This document shows positions 16,172 to 25,596 of a DNA stretch of 64,000 nucleotides, in pieces. Origin of the DNA: Aliiroseovarius sp. S1339 (lineage in GTDB: Bacteria > Pseudomonadota > Alphaproteobacteria > Rhodobacterales > Rhodobacteraceae); contig NZ_JALPQG010000003.1 of NCBI RefSeq assembly GCF_023195695.1, forward strand, positions 62,001-126,000, written 5' to 3'. The position numbers were made by a program, and so were the translations under genes. Within the stretch, counting starts at the first letter, position 1. The number at the start of each line of letters is the position of its first letter. The notes below the pieces were generated by a model. The model worked only from the letters and a program-made list of their open reading frames with translations. It was not told where the DNA came from and did not search any database.

Positions 16172-17317
16172 ATGTCAAAGCGTGATTATTACGAAGTTCT
16201 CGGGGCGTCGAAGGGCGCGTCGGCGGACGAGTTGAAGAAAGCCTATCGCAAGAAGGCGAAAGAGCTGCACCCCGACCGCAACTCGGACAACCCAAACGCA
16301 GAAGCCCAGTTCAAAGAAGCGAACGAAGCCTATGAGGTCCTGAAGGACGCCGATAAAAAGGCGGCCTATGACCGGTTTGGCCATGCAGCCTTTGAAGGTG
16401 GCATGGGCGGTCGGCCCGGTGGTGGACACCCCGGCGGCAATGGCGATTTCGCCAGCGCGTTTTCAGACGTGTTCGACGACCTGTTCGGCGATTTCATGGG
16501 TGGTGGCCGTGGCGGCGGCGGGGTCCGTGCGCAACGCGGATCGGACCTACGCTATAACCTGCGTGTGACGCTGGAAGAAGCATATTCGGGCCTGCAGAAA
16601 ACCATCAACGTACCGACCTCGGTTTCGTGTGAGGAATGCACCGGCACTGGGGCTGAAGCCGGGGCCGAGCCCACAGTTTGCCCAACCTGTTCGGGCATGG
16701 GGAAAGTGCGCGCGCAACAAGGTTTCTTCACCGTTGAGCGGACCTGCCCCACCTGTCAGGGCACCGGTCAAATGATCCAGAACCCCTGCAAGAGCTGCGG
16801 TGGCGCGGGTCGCACGCATAAAGAACGCTCATTGTCGGTGAACATCCCGGCGGGCGTCGAAACCGGCACGCGTATTCGCCTTTCTGGTGAAGGCGAGGCT
16901 GGTCTGCGCGGCGGACCGACAGGCGATCTTTATATCTTCATCGACGTCGCCGAACATCCGATCTTTGATCGTGAAGGCGTGCATCTGCATTGTCGCGTGC
17001 CCGTTTCTGTGACGTCGGCCGCGCTGGGTGGCGATATCGAAGTGCCGACCATCGACGGTGGCCGGTCGCGGGTGAAAATCCCATCTGGCAGCCAGTCTGG
17101 GCGGCAGATGCGTCTGCGTTCCAAAGGGATGCCGGGCCTGCGCGGCGGACCAACGGGCGACATGTATATCGAACTTGCCGTCGAGACGCCGGTTAACCTG
17201 ACGTCGAAGCAAAAAGAGCTTCTGCGCGAGTTTGAAAAGCTGTCGGAAGAAAACAACCCGGAAAGCTCGAGCTTCTTTACCAAGGTGAAAAGCTTTTGGG
17301 ATGGAATGAAGGGTTAA
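16172..17317 (+). CDS. dnaJ: Co-chaperone DnaJ (Hsp40)
   Basis: This 381-residue type-I DnaJ has an N-terminal J domain with the HPD triad (LHPDRNS), a Gly/Phe-rich linker, four zinc-binding repeats ([32 protein letters not shown]) and the C-terminal substrate domains. It delivers clients to DnaK and stimulates its ATPase. A GGGAG ribosome binding site precedes the ATG. It is 63 bases after dnaK, with a hairpin between them, and is expected to share the RpoH promoter. Confidence 0.99.
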   Translation: MSKRDYYEVLGASKGASADELKKAYRKKAKELHPDRNSDNPNAEAQFKEANEAYEVLKDADKKAAYDRFGHAAFEGGMGGRPGGGHPGGNGDFASAFSDVFDDLFGDFMGGGRGGGGVRAQRGSDLRYNLRVTLEEAYSGLQKTINVPTSVSCEECTGTGAEAGAEPTVCPTCSGMGKVRAQQGFFTVERTCPTCQGTGQMIQNPCKSCGGAGRTHKERSLSVNIPAGVETGTRIRLSGEGEAGLRGGPTGDLYIFIDVAEHPIFDREGVHLHCRVPVSVTSAALGGDIEVPTIDGGRSRVKIPSGSQSGRQMRLRSKGMPGLRGGPTGDMYIELAVETPVNLTSKQKELLREFEKLSEENNPESSSFFTKVKSFWDGMKG

Positions 17318-17339
17318 CACCTTAGGGTTGTTAACTTTT
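17313..17339 (+). terminator. Likely terminator of dnaKJ
   Basis: GTTAACA (17313-17319) pairs with TGTTAAC (17329-17335), extended by CC/GG across a one-base bulge, then TTTTC. The stem includes the dnaJ stop codon. It is AT-rich and therefore of moderate strength. Confidence 0.4.
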
Positions 17340-17369
17340 CATTCACCACTTCTGGTGCAGTCTGCTCTC

Positions 17370-18143
17370 ATGACAGAGAGCAGACAATTCCAGTTTCAAG
17401 AAATGCCGCAAGCGCTGTTCGACACTGACGAAGCGCCCATTCTTCCCGTAGCGGTGAAGGACGGTAAGTTGCCGTCCTATATCAAAGATCACCGAAAGCG
17501 CCTGCGCGCCCGGTTCATGGATGGCGGCGCGCAAGCAATGCCAGACTATGAGCTGTTGGAGTTGGTTCTGTTCCGCGCCATCCCGCGCCAAGACGTCAAG
17601 CCACTGGCCCGTGCACTTCTGGACACGTTTGGCGATTTCAACCGTGTGGTCACGGCCCCCTTGCAGCGATTGCGTGACGTGCCGGGTATTGGCGACGCGG
17701 TCATTACCGAGTTGAAGATTGTTGAAGCCTCGGCGCACCGCATGGCGCGCAGTCGGGTGATTCAGCGGCACGTCATCTCGTCCTGGGATGCGGTGCTGGA
17801 TTATTGCCACACAACCATGGCGCATCGTGACACAGAACAGTTTCGGGTGCTGTTTCTGGATCGCAAAAACGTGCTGATCGCGGACGAAGCGCAGGGCAAT
17901 GGCACGGTTGATCATGTCCCGGTTTATCCGCGCGAGGTAGTTAAACGCGCGCTGGAACTGAATGCGTCAGCGGTCATTCTTGTGCACAATCATCCATCGG
18001 GCGACCCAACGCCATCTGACAGCGACATTCAAATGACCAAACAGGTGAACGACGCGGCGACCGCGCTGGGGTTGACGCTGCATGATCATCTGATCATTGG
18101 CAAATCAACGGAACTCAGCTTTCGCGGGGCCGGTTATCTATAA
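17370..18143 (+). CDS. radC: RadC family protein (JAMM metalloprotease fold)
   Basis: This 257-residue protein has a helix-hairpin-helix segment ([17 protein letters not shown]) and the C-terminal JAMM/MPN+ motif [14 protein letters not shown] that binds zinc. RadC proteins are broadly conserved; a repair role was originally proposed, but the true biochemical function is unresolved. The start is uncertain: the ATG at 17370 is used, while the TTG at 17328 lies in the dnaJ terminator and the ATG at 17403 is also possible. The gene ends 2 bases before the convergent PstS/OmpA gene. Confidence 0.85.
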   Translation: MTESRQFQFQEMPQALFDTDEAPILPVAVKDGKLPSYIKDHRKRLRARFMDGGAQAMPDYELLELVLFRAIPRQDVKPLARALLDTFGDFNRVVTAPLQRLRDVPGIGDAVITELKIVEASAHRMARSRVIQRHVISSWDAVLDYCHTTMAHRDTEQFRVLFLDRKNVLIADEAQGNGTVDHVPVYPREVVKRALELNASAVILVHNHPSGDPTPSDSDIQMTKQVNDAATALGLTLHDHLIIGKSTELSFRGAGYL

Positions 18144-18145
18144 AA

Positions 18146-19705
18146 TCAGTCGACCCAGATTTCGACCCGGCGATTAACGCCACGCCCCCAAGCGCTGTCG
18201 TCGCAGGCCATCGGCATCGCTTCGCCAAACGCTTCGACTTGCAGGCCAACTCTGTCCTGGTCAAACGCTTCTAGTTGCGACAAAACCTGTTTGCGCACGG
18301 CGGTGGCACGTTTGCGGGCCAGATTAAGGTTCTGTTCAGCCGTGCCTTGGCCGTCCGAGAATCCGACAAACACCACCTGATGGCCGTCAAACCGCCCGCT
18401 TTCCAGCGCCTTCACCAACAGCGCGATGTTGGAGCGCGACGGCGCATCCAGCAAGGTAGAGCCGCCTTCGAAACGGAAGCTGATCGACAGGCGATCTTTG
18501 CCGTCGAAACTTTCGACCATACGTTTGAGTTCGGACAGCGCAACTTCGTTACCCGAAGCTGCAATCGCGTTGGCCATCCGGTCACCCTGATCCTGAATCG
18601 GAATGCGCGTCAGTGCCTGATCTACAAAACCGGCCCGACGGGTCACAAATTGCGCGCTGTCGGTTCTGAGGTATGACAGAAACTCCCGCCCCAAAAGCGG
18701 CAGGCGACGTTCGGGCAGGTAAAGATACATCGGCATGGTCAGCGGATAATCCTCGGCCTTGATCGACTGGGCCGAGGCTTGAACCTTGAACCCGCAGGTG
18801 CCGCTAAGCTGCACGACCTCGCCGTTTCCGGGCCGCATGAACGATGTGATCGCGATGCCAAACGGGTCGCGCGCGATGGCGTCGGTCAGCGCTTTGTTGG
18901 ACGGATGAAACCGAACACGGTCAGACAGGGTCACACCGCTTGCGGCAATTACGTTTTGCATGAAGGCGGGGCCAAACCCTTCTTCAATGTCCATCAGATA
19001 GGGCGTGATGGGGGCATCTTCGCCGCCCAGTTCGTTCCAATTGCTTATCTTGCCGGCATAAATCGCCGCGAGTTGCGAGATGGACAGCTTGGTCACCGGA
19101 TTGCCCGGCGACACAATTGGCACCAACGCGTCCAACGCGATGACCCGGCTTTGCCGCGCGATCCGCAGATCGCCCAACCCGGCCTCGCGCGCCATGCTGC
19201 GTTCGCGGATCGACGCCTGGCGCATCGACAGCACCATATCGGCCTGCTGCCCCAGGAGGTCGGCAAAGCCTTCCGCGCTGGTGGTCAGTTTGATCGTAAT
19301 GCGAGCCTGTTCCTGCCCAGATGCGCCATCATACAGTGTATAGAGCGTGCCGACCCCCAACACCTCTTCCCGCTTCAGGGCATATCCTTGTCGCAGCGCG
19401 AAGCCTTCGACAAGCGCTGGGAACAACACCTCGCCCATGCTGTAGGCGCCTGAGATGGTCAGTTCAGCAACGAAAGGTCCAAGGCTCGGGCAGCCCGGCC
19501 CTTCGCAAGTCACGCCAGAGCTATCGACGGTCAGAATGCCGAATTCGGTATCGACTCGGTAAAATTCGCCATCAAATGTTAGAAGGGTTCCGGTCAGTTC
19601 AATCGAGCCATCGCGCGAGGTCAGCGTCACGTCTTCAGCGAATGCCGAAAACCCCGACAACAGCGCCAAAAATGCAGCCGCGACAATCGCGTGCGAAAAG
19701 TTCAT
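18146..19705 (-). CDS. PstS-like substrate-binding protein fused to an OmpA peptidoglycan-binding domain
   Basis: This 519-residue secreted protein starts with a signal peptide (cleavage likely after FSAFA). Its middle (about 95-350) resembles PstS-type phosphate-binding proteins, with the VPIVSPGNPVTKLSISQLAAIYAGKI-type run seen in PBP-like domains. Its C-terminal 120 residues form an OmpA/MotB-type domain (VVFVGFSDGQGT, NLARKRA, GVNRRVEIWV) that binds peptidoglycan. Such hybrids may tether a ligand-binding module to the cell wall; the ligand is not known. The ATG at 19705 has GGGGT upstream and gives the signal peptide; the longer frame does not. No pst transporter genes are nearby. Confidence 0.8.
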   Translation of the reverse strand: MNFSHAIVAAAFLALLSGFSAFAEDVTLTSRDGSIELTGTLLTFDGEFYRVDTEFGILTVDSSGVTCEGPGCPSLGPFVAELTISGAYSMGEVLFPALVEGFALRQGYALKREEVLGVGTLYTLYDGASGQEQARITIKLTTSAEGFADLLGQQADMVLSMRQASIRERSMAREAGLGDLRIARQSRVIALDALVPIVSPGNPVTKLSISQLAAIYAGKISNWNELGGEDAPITPYLMDIEEGFGPAFMQNVIAASGVTLSDRVRFHPSNKALTDAIARDPFGIAITSFMRPGNGEVVQLSGTCGFKVQASAQSIKAEDYPLTMPMYLYLPERRLPLLGREFLSYLRTDSAQFVTRRAGFVDQALTRIPIQDQGDRMANAIAASGNEVALSELKRMVESFDGKDRLSISFRFEGGSTLLDAPSRSNIALLVKALESGRFDGHQVVFVGFSDGQGTAEQNLNLARKRATAVRKQVLSQLEAFDQDRVGLQVEAFGEAMPMACDDSAWGRGVNRRVEIWVD

Positions 19706-19792
19706 GACAGACCCCAACCCGTGCATATCCGTTGCGCAATCATCCGGATTGGCGCGCAAGATTTCAACCGTCGATGTGGGCAGCACACCTGC

Positions 19793-22465
19793 TTAGGCCA
19801 GCCGGCCGTGGCAATGCTTGAATTTTTTACCCGAGCCACAAGGACAAGGATCATTGCGCGACGGGTTGCCCCAGCTGGCGGGGTTGTTTTCGTCAAACCC
19901 GTCTTTGGCATCCTGCGCATCATCTGCTGCCTGCGCCAGCGCCTGCTGTTGCTGAAGCATCTTCTGCATCATCGCCTGCTGTTCTTCTTCAGACATTGGA
20001 CGGATTTGTGCCAATTTCTGCGTCACATCCAAGCGCAGGCTATCAAGCATGCTTTCGAACAGCTGGAACGCCTCGTTCTTGTATTCGTTCAGGGGATCGC
20101 GTTGGGCATAGCCACGGAACCCGACGACAGACCGCAGATGATCAAGCGTCAGAAGATGTTCGCGCCACTTGGCGTCGATGGTTTGCAAAACCAACTGCTT
20201 TTCGATCGAGCGCATGGTCTCGAGCCCGAAATCAGCAGCCTTCTTGGCCATGTATTCGTTGGACGCATCGTAAAGCCGCTCGCGAATACTGTCGTCATCG
20301 ACGCCTTCTTCGGCGGCCCAGTCAACGACCGGAACCTCAAACCCAAGGTTTTCAATGATGGCGGCCTGCAGGCCCTTGGTATCCCACTGATCTGCATAGG
20401 ATTTTGGCGGCATATGTGTATCAACCAGATCGTCGATCACCTGGTGGCGCATGTCGCCCACGATCTCGGACAGATCCTCGGCTTCCATGATTTCGCGACG
20501 CTGACCAAAGATGGCTTTGCGCTGATCGTTCATCACGTCATCGAACTTTAGAAGTTGCTTACGAATGTCAAAGTTGCGACCTTCGACCTTTGCCTGCGCA
20601 CGTTCCAGCGACTTGTTCACCCACGGGTGAATGATCGCCTCGCCTTCTTTCATGCCAAGCGTCGACAGCACTTTTTCAAGCCGTTCGGATCCGAAAATAC
20701 GCATCAGGTCATCTTCCAGTGACAAGAAGAACGACGACCGACCCGGGTCACCCTGACGGCCAGACCGGCCGCGCAGCTGGTTGTCGATCCGGCGGCTTTC
20801 GTGACGTTCGGTCGCCAAAACAAACAGGCCACCGGCATCTTTCACGGCCTGTTCGTCCGCCGCGTGGGCGGCTTCGATCTGGCTGCGAATTTCATCTGGG
20901 TTGCCATTCGGGTCGGCGGCGATGGCTTCCATCACCTTGAATTCGACATTGCCGCCCAGTTTGATGTCGGTGCCACGGCCCGCCATGTTGGTGGCGATGG
21001 TAACAGACCCTAACTTGCCTGCATCAGCCACGATTTGCGCTTCGCGTTCGTGCTGGCGGGCGTTCAGAACATCATGTTTAATGCCCGCTTCAGTCAGAAG
21101 CCGTGACAGTTCTTCGGATTTGTCGATCGAGGTCGTGCCGACCAGCATCGGCTGGCCTTTTTCATTGGCATTGCGAATTTCTTCGACCACGGCGGCGTAT
21201 TTCTCGGTTGTGGTGCGATAGACGGCGTCGTGGTCATCAACACGCGCGATAGGGCGGTTGGTCGGGATTTCGACCACGCCCAAGCCATAGATCTCGTCAA
21301 ATTCATCGGCTTCGGTCAGCGCCGTGCCGGTCATACCGCAAAGCGTGTTATACAGCCGGAAATAGTTCTGGAATGTTACCGAGGCCAGCGTCACGTTTTC
21401 GGGCTGGGTCTTGCAGCCTTCCTTGGCTTCAATGGCCTGGTGCAGACCTTCGGACAGGCGGCGGCCTGCCATCATACGGCCAGTGAACTCGTCGATCAGC
21501 ACGACCTCGCCATCGCGGACGATGTAATCTTTGTCCCGCTGAAACAGCTTATGGGCGCGCAAGCCTTGGTTCACATGGTGAACGAGAGTGGTGCTTTCAG
21601 GGTCATATAGTGACTGTTCTTCCGGCAGCAGACCGCGCTCGTGCAAAATTTTCTCAAGAAATTCGTTGCCGTCCTCGGTGAACGTCGCGCCGCGGTTCTT
21701 TTCGTCGATTGTGTAGTGCTCTTCTGTCAACTCGGGAATCAGGGCGTCGATAGTGACATAAAGTTCCGACCGATCTTCAGACGGACCAGAAATGATCAGG
21801 GGCGTGCGCGCTTCGTCGATCAGGATCGAGTCGACCTCGTCCACAACGGCGAAATTATGCCCACGCTGATACATGTCTTTCAGGTCGGATTTCATGTTGT
21901 CGCGAAGATAGTCGAACCCAAGCTCGTTATTGGTCGCATAGGTGACGTCAGCAGCATATGCCGCGCGCTTTTCGTCGTCGGCCTGATGCGGATAGACCAC
22001 GCCGGTGGTCAGACCCAATGCGCCATACACCTTGCCCATCCAATCAGCGTCACGTTTGGCCAGATAGTCGTTCACAGTGACGATATGCACGCCTTTGCCG
22101 GACAGCGCGTTCAGATAGGCAGGGAAGGTCGCAACCAGCGTTTTACCTTCACCAGTTTTCATTTCCGCAATGTTTCCTCGGTGCAGGAAGATGCCGCCGA
22201 CCAGCTGAGTGTCAAAGGCGCGCAACCCAAGCGCACGCTTGGCGGCTTCACGACAGTTGGCGAACGCTTCGGGCAGGATCGCTTCCAGCTTCTCGCCGTC
22301 TGCTACACGCTTTTTGAATTCTTCGGTCTTGGCGATGATGCCGTCATCCGTCAGGGCGGCATATTCTTCCTCAAGCGCGTTAATTTTTTCGACGATCGGG
22401 CGGGTCGCTTTGATCATTCGGTCATTGGGGGTGCCAAAGACCTTACGCGCGATTTTTCCAAGCAT
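19793..22465 (-). CDS. secA: Preprotein translocase ATPase SecA
   Basis: This 890-residue SecA has the N-terminal DEAD-like motor (MKTGEGKTL Walker [15 protein letters not shown]), the preprotein cross-linking domain, the second motor ([10 protein letters not shown]) and a C-terminal zinc-binding SEC-C motif ([14 protein letters not shown]) that contacts SecB. It drives proteins through SecYEG. The ATG at 22465 ([11 protein letters not shown]) is the family start; GAGGCA lies upstream. SecB, its partner, is encoded at 45477. It is divergent from the parvulin gene, which is itself an export-folding factor. Confidence 0.99.
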   Translation of the reverse strand: MLGKIARKVFGTPNDRMIKATRPIVEKINALEEEYAALTDDGIIAKTEEFKKRVADGEKLEAILPEAFANCREAAKRALGLRAFDTQLVGGIFLHRGNIAEMKTGEGKTLVATFPAYLNALSGKGVHIVTVNDYLAKRDADWMGKVYGALGLTTGVVYPHQADDEKRAAYAADVTYATNNELGFDYLRDNMKSDLKDMYQRGHNFAVVDEVDSILIDEARTPLIISGPSEDRSELYVTIDALIPELTEEHYTIDEKNRGATFTEDGNEFLEKILHERGLLPEEQSLYDPESTTLVHHVNQGLRAHKLFQRDKDYIVRDGEVVLIDEFTGRMMAGRRLSEGLHQAIEAKEGCKTQPENVTLASVTFQNYFRLYNTLCGMTGTALTEADEFDEIYGLGVVEIPTNRPIARVDDHDAVYRTTTEKYAAVVEEIRNANEKGQPMLVGTTSIDKSEELSRLLTEAGIKHDVLNARQHEREAQIVADAGKLGSVTIATNMAGRGTDIKLGGNVEFKVMEAIAADPNGNPDEIRSQIEAAHAADEQAVKDAGGLFVLATERHESRRIDNQLRGRSGRQGDPGRSSFFLSLEDDLMRIFGSERLEKVLSTLGMKEGEAIIHPWVNKSLERAQAKVEGRNFDIRKQLLKFDDVMNDQRKAIFGQRREIMEAEDLSEIVGDMRHQVIDDLVDTHMPPKSYADQWDTKGLQAAIIENLGFEVPVVDWAAEEGVDDDSIRERLYDASNEYMAKKAADFGLETMRSIEKQLVLQTIDAKWREHLLTLDHLRSVVGFRGYAQRDPLNEYKNEAFQLFESMLDSLRLDVTQKLAQIRPMSEEEQQAMMQKMLQQQQALAQAADDAQDAKDGFDENNPASWGNPSRNDPCPCGSGKKFKHCHGRLA

Positions 22466-22644
22466 GTTTTTGTGCCTCAATGCGGTTCTGACGCTGGTGT
22501 GACCAGAGGGAACTTGCTCGTCCCTGCCCAGCCGCCTATCTAGTTGCCCAAGAACCAGCGCTCTCAAGCCTTCAAGCGATGTAAGCGTCGGGTGGAAAAC
22601 TGTCAATGTTGCCGGGGACTCCGGCCCGTTTTGAGGACAAATAC

Positions 22645-23541
22645 ATGTTGAAACGCAACGCCATTATTCTAAGCGCCGCTTTGTCGGCCACTTTCGCCTT
22701 CCCGCTGGCCGCTCAGGATACTGACACCCCGGCCGCACTGGAAGCCGAACCAGCAGTCGAAATGATCGACGTGAAAGGTGACACCGTTATCGCCACGGTG
22801 AATGGTGACGACATCACCATGGCGCATGTCGTCGCCGCCCGGATGAGCCTGCCCGAGCAGTTCCAATCCCTGCCCGACGATGTTCTGCTGCCCGGTATTG
22901 TCGAACAACTGATCCAGCAGGCTGTTTTGGGTCAGGCGATGGGCGAACTTAGCCACCGCGCCGAAATCCGTCTGGAAAACCAACGGCGCGAGCTGGCGGC
23001 GAATGACAAGGTGGACGAGCTGGTTTCCAGCGCCGTCACAGATGAGGCCCTGAAAGTGGCCTATGACGCGCAATATGCCAATGCTGAGCCGACACAGGAA
23101 TTTAGCGCGTCGCATATTCTGGTCGAAACCGAAGACAAGGCGAAAGAACTGATTGTCGAGCTTGATGGCGGTGCCGACTTTGCCGAGTTGGCGAAGGAAC
23201 ATTCCACCGGACCATCGGGTCCCGGTGGCGGAGAGTTGGGCTGGTTTGGTCCCGGCATGATGGTCAAACCGTTCGAAGACGCGGTGATGGCGATGGAAGA
23301 CGGCAAGATCTCGGCCCCTGTTGAGACTCAGTTTGGCTGGCACGTAATCAAGCGGAACGAATCCCGCACGAAAGGCGCCCCGGCGCTGGACGAGGTGCGT
23401 GAAGAACTGGCCGTTCAGATCGAGACCGACGCGGTTGAGGCAGCGCTGAAAGCGCTTCTGGATGCCGCCACCATCGACCGTATCGCGCTTGAGGGGATCG
23501 ACCCCGCCGCATTGCGTGATATGACGCTTCTGGACGAATAA
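22645..23541 (+). CDS. Periplasmic parvulin-type peptidyl-prolyl isomerase
   Basis: This 298-residue protein has a signal peptide ([12 protein letters not shown]), an N-terminal SurA/PrsA-like helical region and a central rotamase domain ([39 protein letters not shown]). It catalyses cis-trans proline isomerisation and assists folding of exported or outer-membrane proteins. The ATG at 22645 has TGAGGAC upstream; the open frame from 22606 is rejected. The divergent secA makes the pair a small secretion module. It resembles the Rhodobacter PpiC-type proteins rather than full SurA. Confidence 0.9.
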   Translation: MLKRNAIILSAALSATFAFPLAAQDTDTPAALEAEPAVEMIDVKGDTVIATVNGDDITMAHVVAARMSLPEQFQSLPDDVLLPGIVEQLIQQAVLGQAMGELSHRAEIRLENQRRELAANDKVDELVSSAVTDEALKVAYDAQYANAEPTQEFSASHILVETEDKAKELIVELDGGADFAELAKEHSTGPSGPGGGELGWFGPGMMVKPFEDAVMAMEDGKISAPVETQFGWHVIKRNESRTKGAPALDEVREELAVQIETDAVEAALKALLDAATIDRIALEGIDPAALRDMTLLDE

Positions 23542-23559
23542 AACCGGAAAGGTGCGGGT

Positions 23560-24861
23560 ATGGGCAAGAAAGCGAAGATCAAGGGGCTGAAGAAAAAGCT
23601 GCGCAAGTTAAAGGCGCGATTGGTCGCTGCCCAATCCCATACCCATGCCATTTCCCCCCTCGCGCCCGCGTCATTTCCTGACCTGCCAGTCATCGGCGGC
23701 GCGCGATTCTCAGCCGCCAAAGCGGGTGTGAAATATGCAGATCGGCTGGACGTCATGTTGGCTGAATTGCAACCCGGCACAACGATCGCGGGTGTGTTCA
23801 CCAAGTCGGCCACACGGTCCGCTCCGGTTCTTGATTGCCAGGCGAAACTTGGTGCCGATACCAGCGAAGGCGCCGCCATTTTGGTCAACGCCGGAAACTC
23901 CAACGCCTTCACGGGTGCGACTGGGGATGGGTCGGTTGACGCCATCACCACGCAGGTCGCCCGAGCATTGGCTGTGCCTAAAAATAGGGTCTATACCGCC
24001 TCAACCGGTGTTATTGGCGAGCCTTTGCCTCATGACAAAATCATCGCTCGTATTGATGAGATGAAGGGCACGCTGGTGCCTGACGGACTGAAATATGCCG
24101 CAGAGGCTATCCGCACCACGGATACCTTCGCCAAAGGCGCCAAGGTCGAGGTCAAGATCGACAACCGCATTGTTCACATCGCAGGTATCGCAAAGGGGTC
24201 GGGCATGATCGCGCCGGACATGGCGACGATGCTGGTGTTCATCTTCACCGACGCGAAAATCGATCAGGCCGACTTGCAGGCGATGCTGTCTGACCTGACC
24301 GAAACAAGCTTCAACAGCATCACGGTGGACAGTGATACATCAACCTCAGATACGCTTTTGCTGGCGGCGACGGGTGCATCCGGCGTCGAAGTCGATAAGA
24401 AAAATTCGGCTTTCCGGTCGGCGCTTCATGATGTGATGCTGGATCTGGCACATCAGGTAGTGCGTGACGGCGAAGGCGCGACCAAGTTTGTCGAGGTGCG
24501 CGTGACCGGTGCAAAATCGGACGCAGACGCCCGCACCCACGCTCTGGCTATTGCGAACTCACCACTGGTGAAAACCGCGATCGCCGGGGAAGACCCCAAT
24601 TGGGGGCGGGTGGTGATGGCGATCGGGAAATCTGGCGCCTATGCTGATCGCGACATGCTATCAATCCGCTTTGGTGACGTTCTGGTCGCAGAAAACGGAT
24701 GGGTATCGCCGCTCTATCGCGAGGAAGATGGTGCGCAGTATATGAGGCAGGACGAGCTGTTGATCGCTGTCGATCTGGCTGTTGGCAACGGCGAATCATC
24801 GGTCTGGACCTGCGATCTGACCCATGGCTACATTCAAATCAACGCCGATTATCGGTCATAA
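23560..24861 (+). CDS. argJ: Bifunctional ornithine acetyltransferase / N-acetylglutamate synthase
   Basis: This 433-residue ArgJ carries the self-cleavage site in PDMATMLVF, with the nucleophilic Thr at 223 that splits alpha and beta chains. It recycles the acetyl group in arginine synthesis from acetylornithine to glutamate. An N-terminal extension of about 28 residues is Lys/Arg-rich (GKKAKIKGLKKKLRKLKAR) before the family's usual start at SPLAPASFPDLP; the extension is odd for a cytosolic enzyme. It follows the parvulin gene by 18 bases and precedes mutT by 19, so the three may be co-transcribed. Confidence 0.97.
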   Translation: MGKKAKIKGLKKKLRKLKARLVAAQSHTHAISPLAPASFPDLPVIGGARFSAAKAGVKYADRLDVMLAELQPGTTIAGVFTKSATRSAPVLDCQAKLGADTSEGAAILVNAGNSNAFTGATGDGSVDAITTQVARALAVPKNRVYTASTGVIGEPLPHDKIIARIDEMKGTLVPDGLKYAAEAIRTTDTFAKGAKVEVKIDNRIVHIAGIAKGSGMIAPDMATMLVFIFTDAKIDQADLQAMLSDLTETSFNSITVDSDTSTSDTLLLAATGASGVEVDKKNSAFRSALHDVMLDLAHQVVRDGEGATKFVEVRVTGAKSDADARTHALAIANSPLVKTAIAGEDPNWGRVVMAIGKSGAYADRDMLSIRFGDVLVAENGWVSPLYREEDGAQYMRQDELLIAVDLAVGNGESSVWTCDLTHGYIQINADYRS

Positions 24862-24880
24862 GCCGGGCAGGGGACGCGGT

Positions 24881-25279
24881 ATGAAAGTTGTTCTTGTCTC
24901 GGCCGTGGCGCTGATTGACCGCGATGGGCGCGTTCTTTTGGCCCAGCGTCCCGAGGGAAAATCGATGGCTGGCCTGTGGGAATTCCCTGGCGGCAAGGTC
25001 GAACCCGGCGAAACGCCTGAACACGCATTGATCCGAGAGCTTAAGGAAGAGCTTGATATCGACACATGGGCGTCGTGCCTCGCGCCGCTGACCTTCGCCA
25101 GCCATAGCTATGATGACTTTCACCTATTGATGCCCGTCTTTGCTTGCCGCAAATGGGAAGGACAGCCAAAACCGCAAGAAGGTCAATCGCTTAGCTGGGC
25201 GCGGGTCGATCAGTTGCGGGACTATCCCATGCCACCCGCCGACCTGCCGCTGATCCCCATTCTGCGCGACTGGCTGTAA
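24881..25279 (+). CDS. mutT: 8-oxo-dGTP diphosphatase MutT
   Basis: This 132-residue Nudix hydrolase shows the box GGKVEPGETPEHALIRELKEEL, which is the canonical Gx5Ex7REUxEExGU pattern. It also has MAGLWEFPGG typical of MutT, which removes oxidised dGTP from the nucleotide pool. The ATG at 24881 has CAGGGGAC before it; the frame from 24824 overlaps argJ and is rejected. Co-transcription with argJ is likely. Confidence 0.93.
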   Translation: MKVVLVSAVALIDRDGRVLLAQRPEGKSMAGLWEFPGGKVEPGETPEHALIRELKEELDIDTWASCLAPLTFASHSYDDFHLLMPVFACRKWEGQPKPQEGQSLSWARVDQLRDYPMPPADLPLIPILRDWL

Positions 25280-25368
25280 ACCGCGCACCCGTTCACAAAC
25301 ATGTGATATCGAACAGCGTTCCTGCTAAGGTTCCGCTGAATCAATGCCGATGAATTGGGGGAATTCAG

Positions 25369-25509
25369 ATGTTGCGGACGATTGTGCTTGGAAGTTGTGT
25401 AATGGTGCAGGGTCAGTATGTACGCGATCTTTCCGATGGACGTATCGTCGTTCGGGTCGAAGACCGCCTGTTCTCGGGGCACCCGGTTAAGCAGCGCAAG
25501 GCAGCTTAA
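25369..25509 (+). CDS. Small conserved-looking 46-residue protein
   Basis: A short ORF starts with ATG at 25369, preceded by a GGGGG ribosome binding site, and ends with TAA at 25509. The product begins MLRTIVLGSCVMVQGQYVRD and continues with a short beta-rich, Arg-rich stretch (DGRIVVRVEDRLF). The codon pattern fits a coding region and an intrinsic terminator follows 35 bases later, so it looks like its own small transcription unit. I recall similar short proteins in Rhodobacteraceae but cannot name a function. The 89-base gap to mutT shows no clear promoter. Confidence 0.6.
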   Translation: MLRTIVLGSCVMVQGQYVRDLSDGRIVVRVEDRLFSGHPVKQRKAA

Positions 25510-25544
25510 CCAATAATCAGTTTCGTTTGCCAGTTGGCGAATAA

Positions 25545-25573
25545 AAAAGGGGACGGTCAAACCGTCCCCTTTT
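25545..25573. terminator. Bidirectional intrinsic terminator
   Basis: A perfect 13-bp stem (25545-25557 with 25561-25573) closes a 3-base loop; it contains GGGGACGGT / ACCGTCCCC and is flanked by A-runs on the left and T-runs on the right. It serves the infB operon from the right and the small ORF from the left. Confidence 0.9.
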
Positions 25574-25596
25574 CTGATTTGTTGTGCCGTGAAGGG

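Noticed and set aside
21641-22543. 300-residue open frame opposite secA
   Set aside because: Shadow frame; secA motifs on the minus strand are complete.
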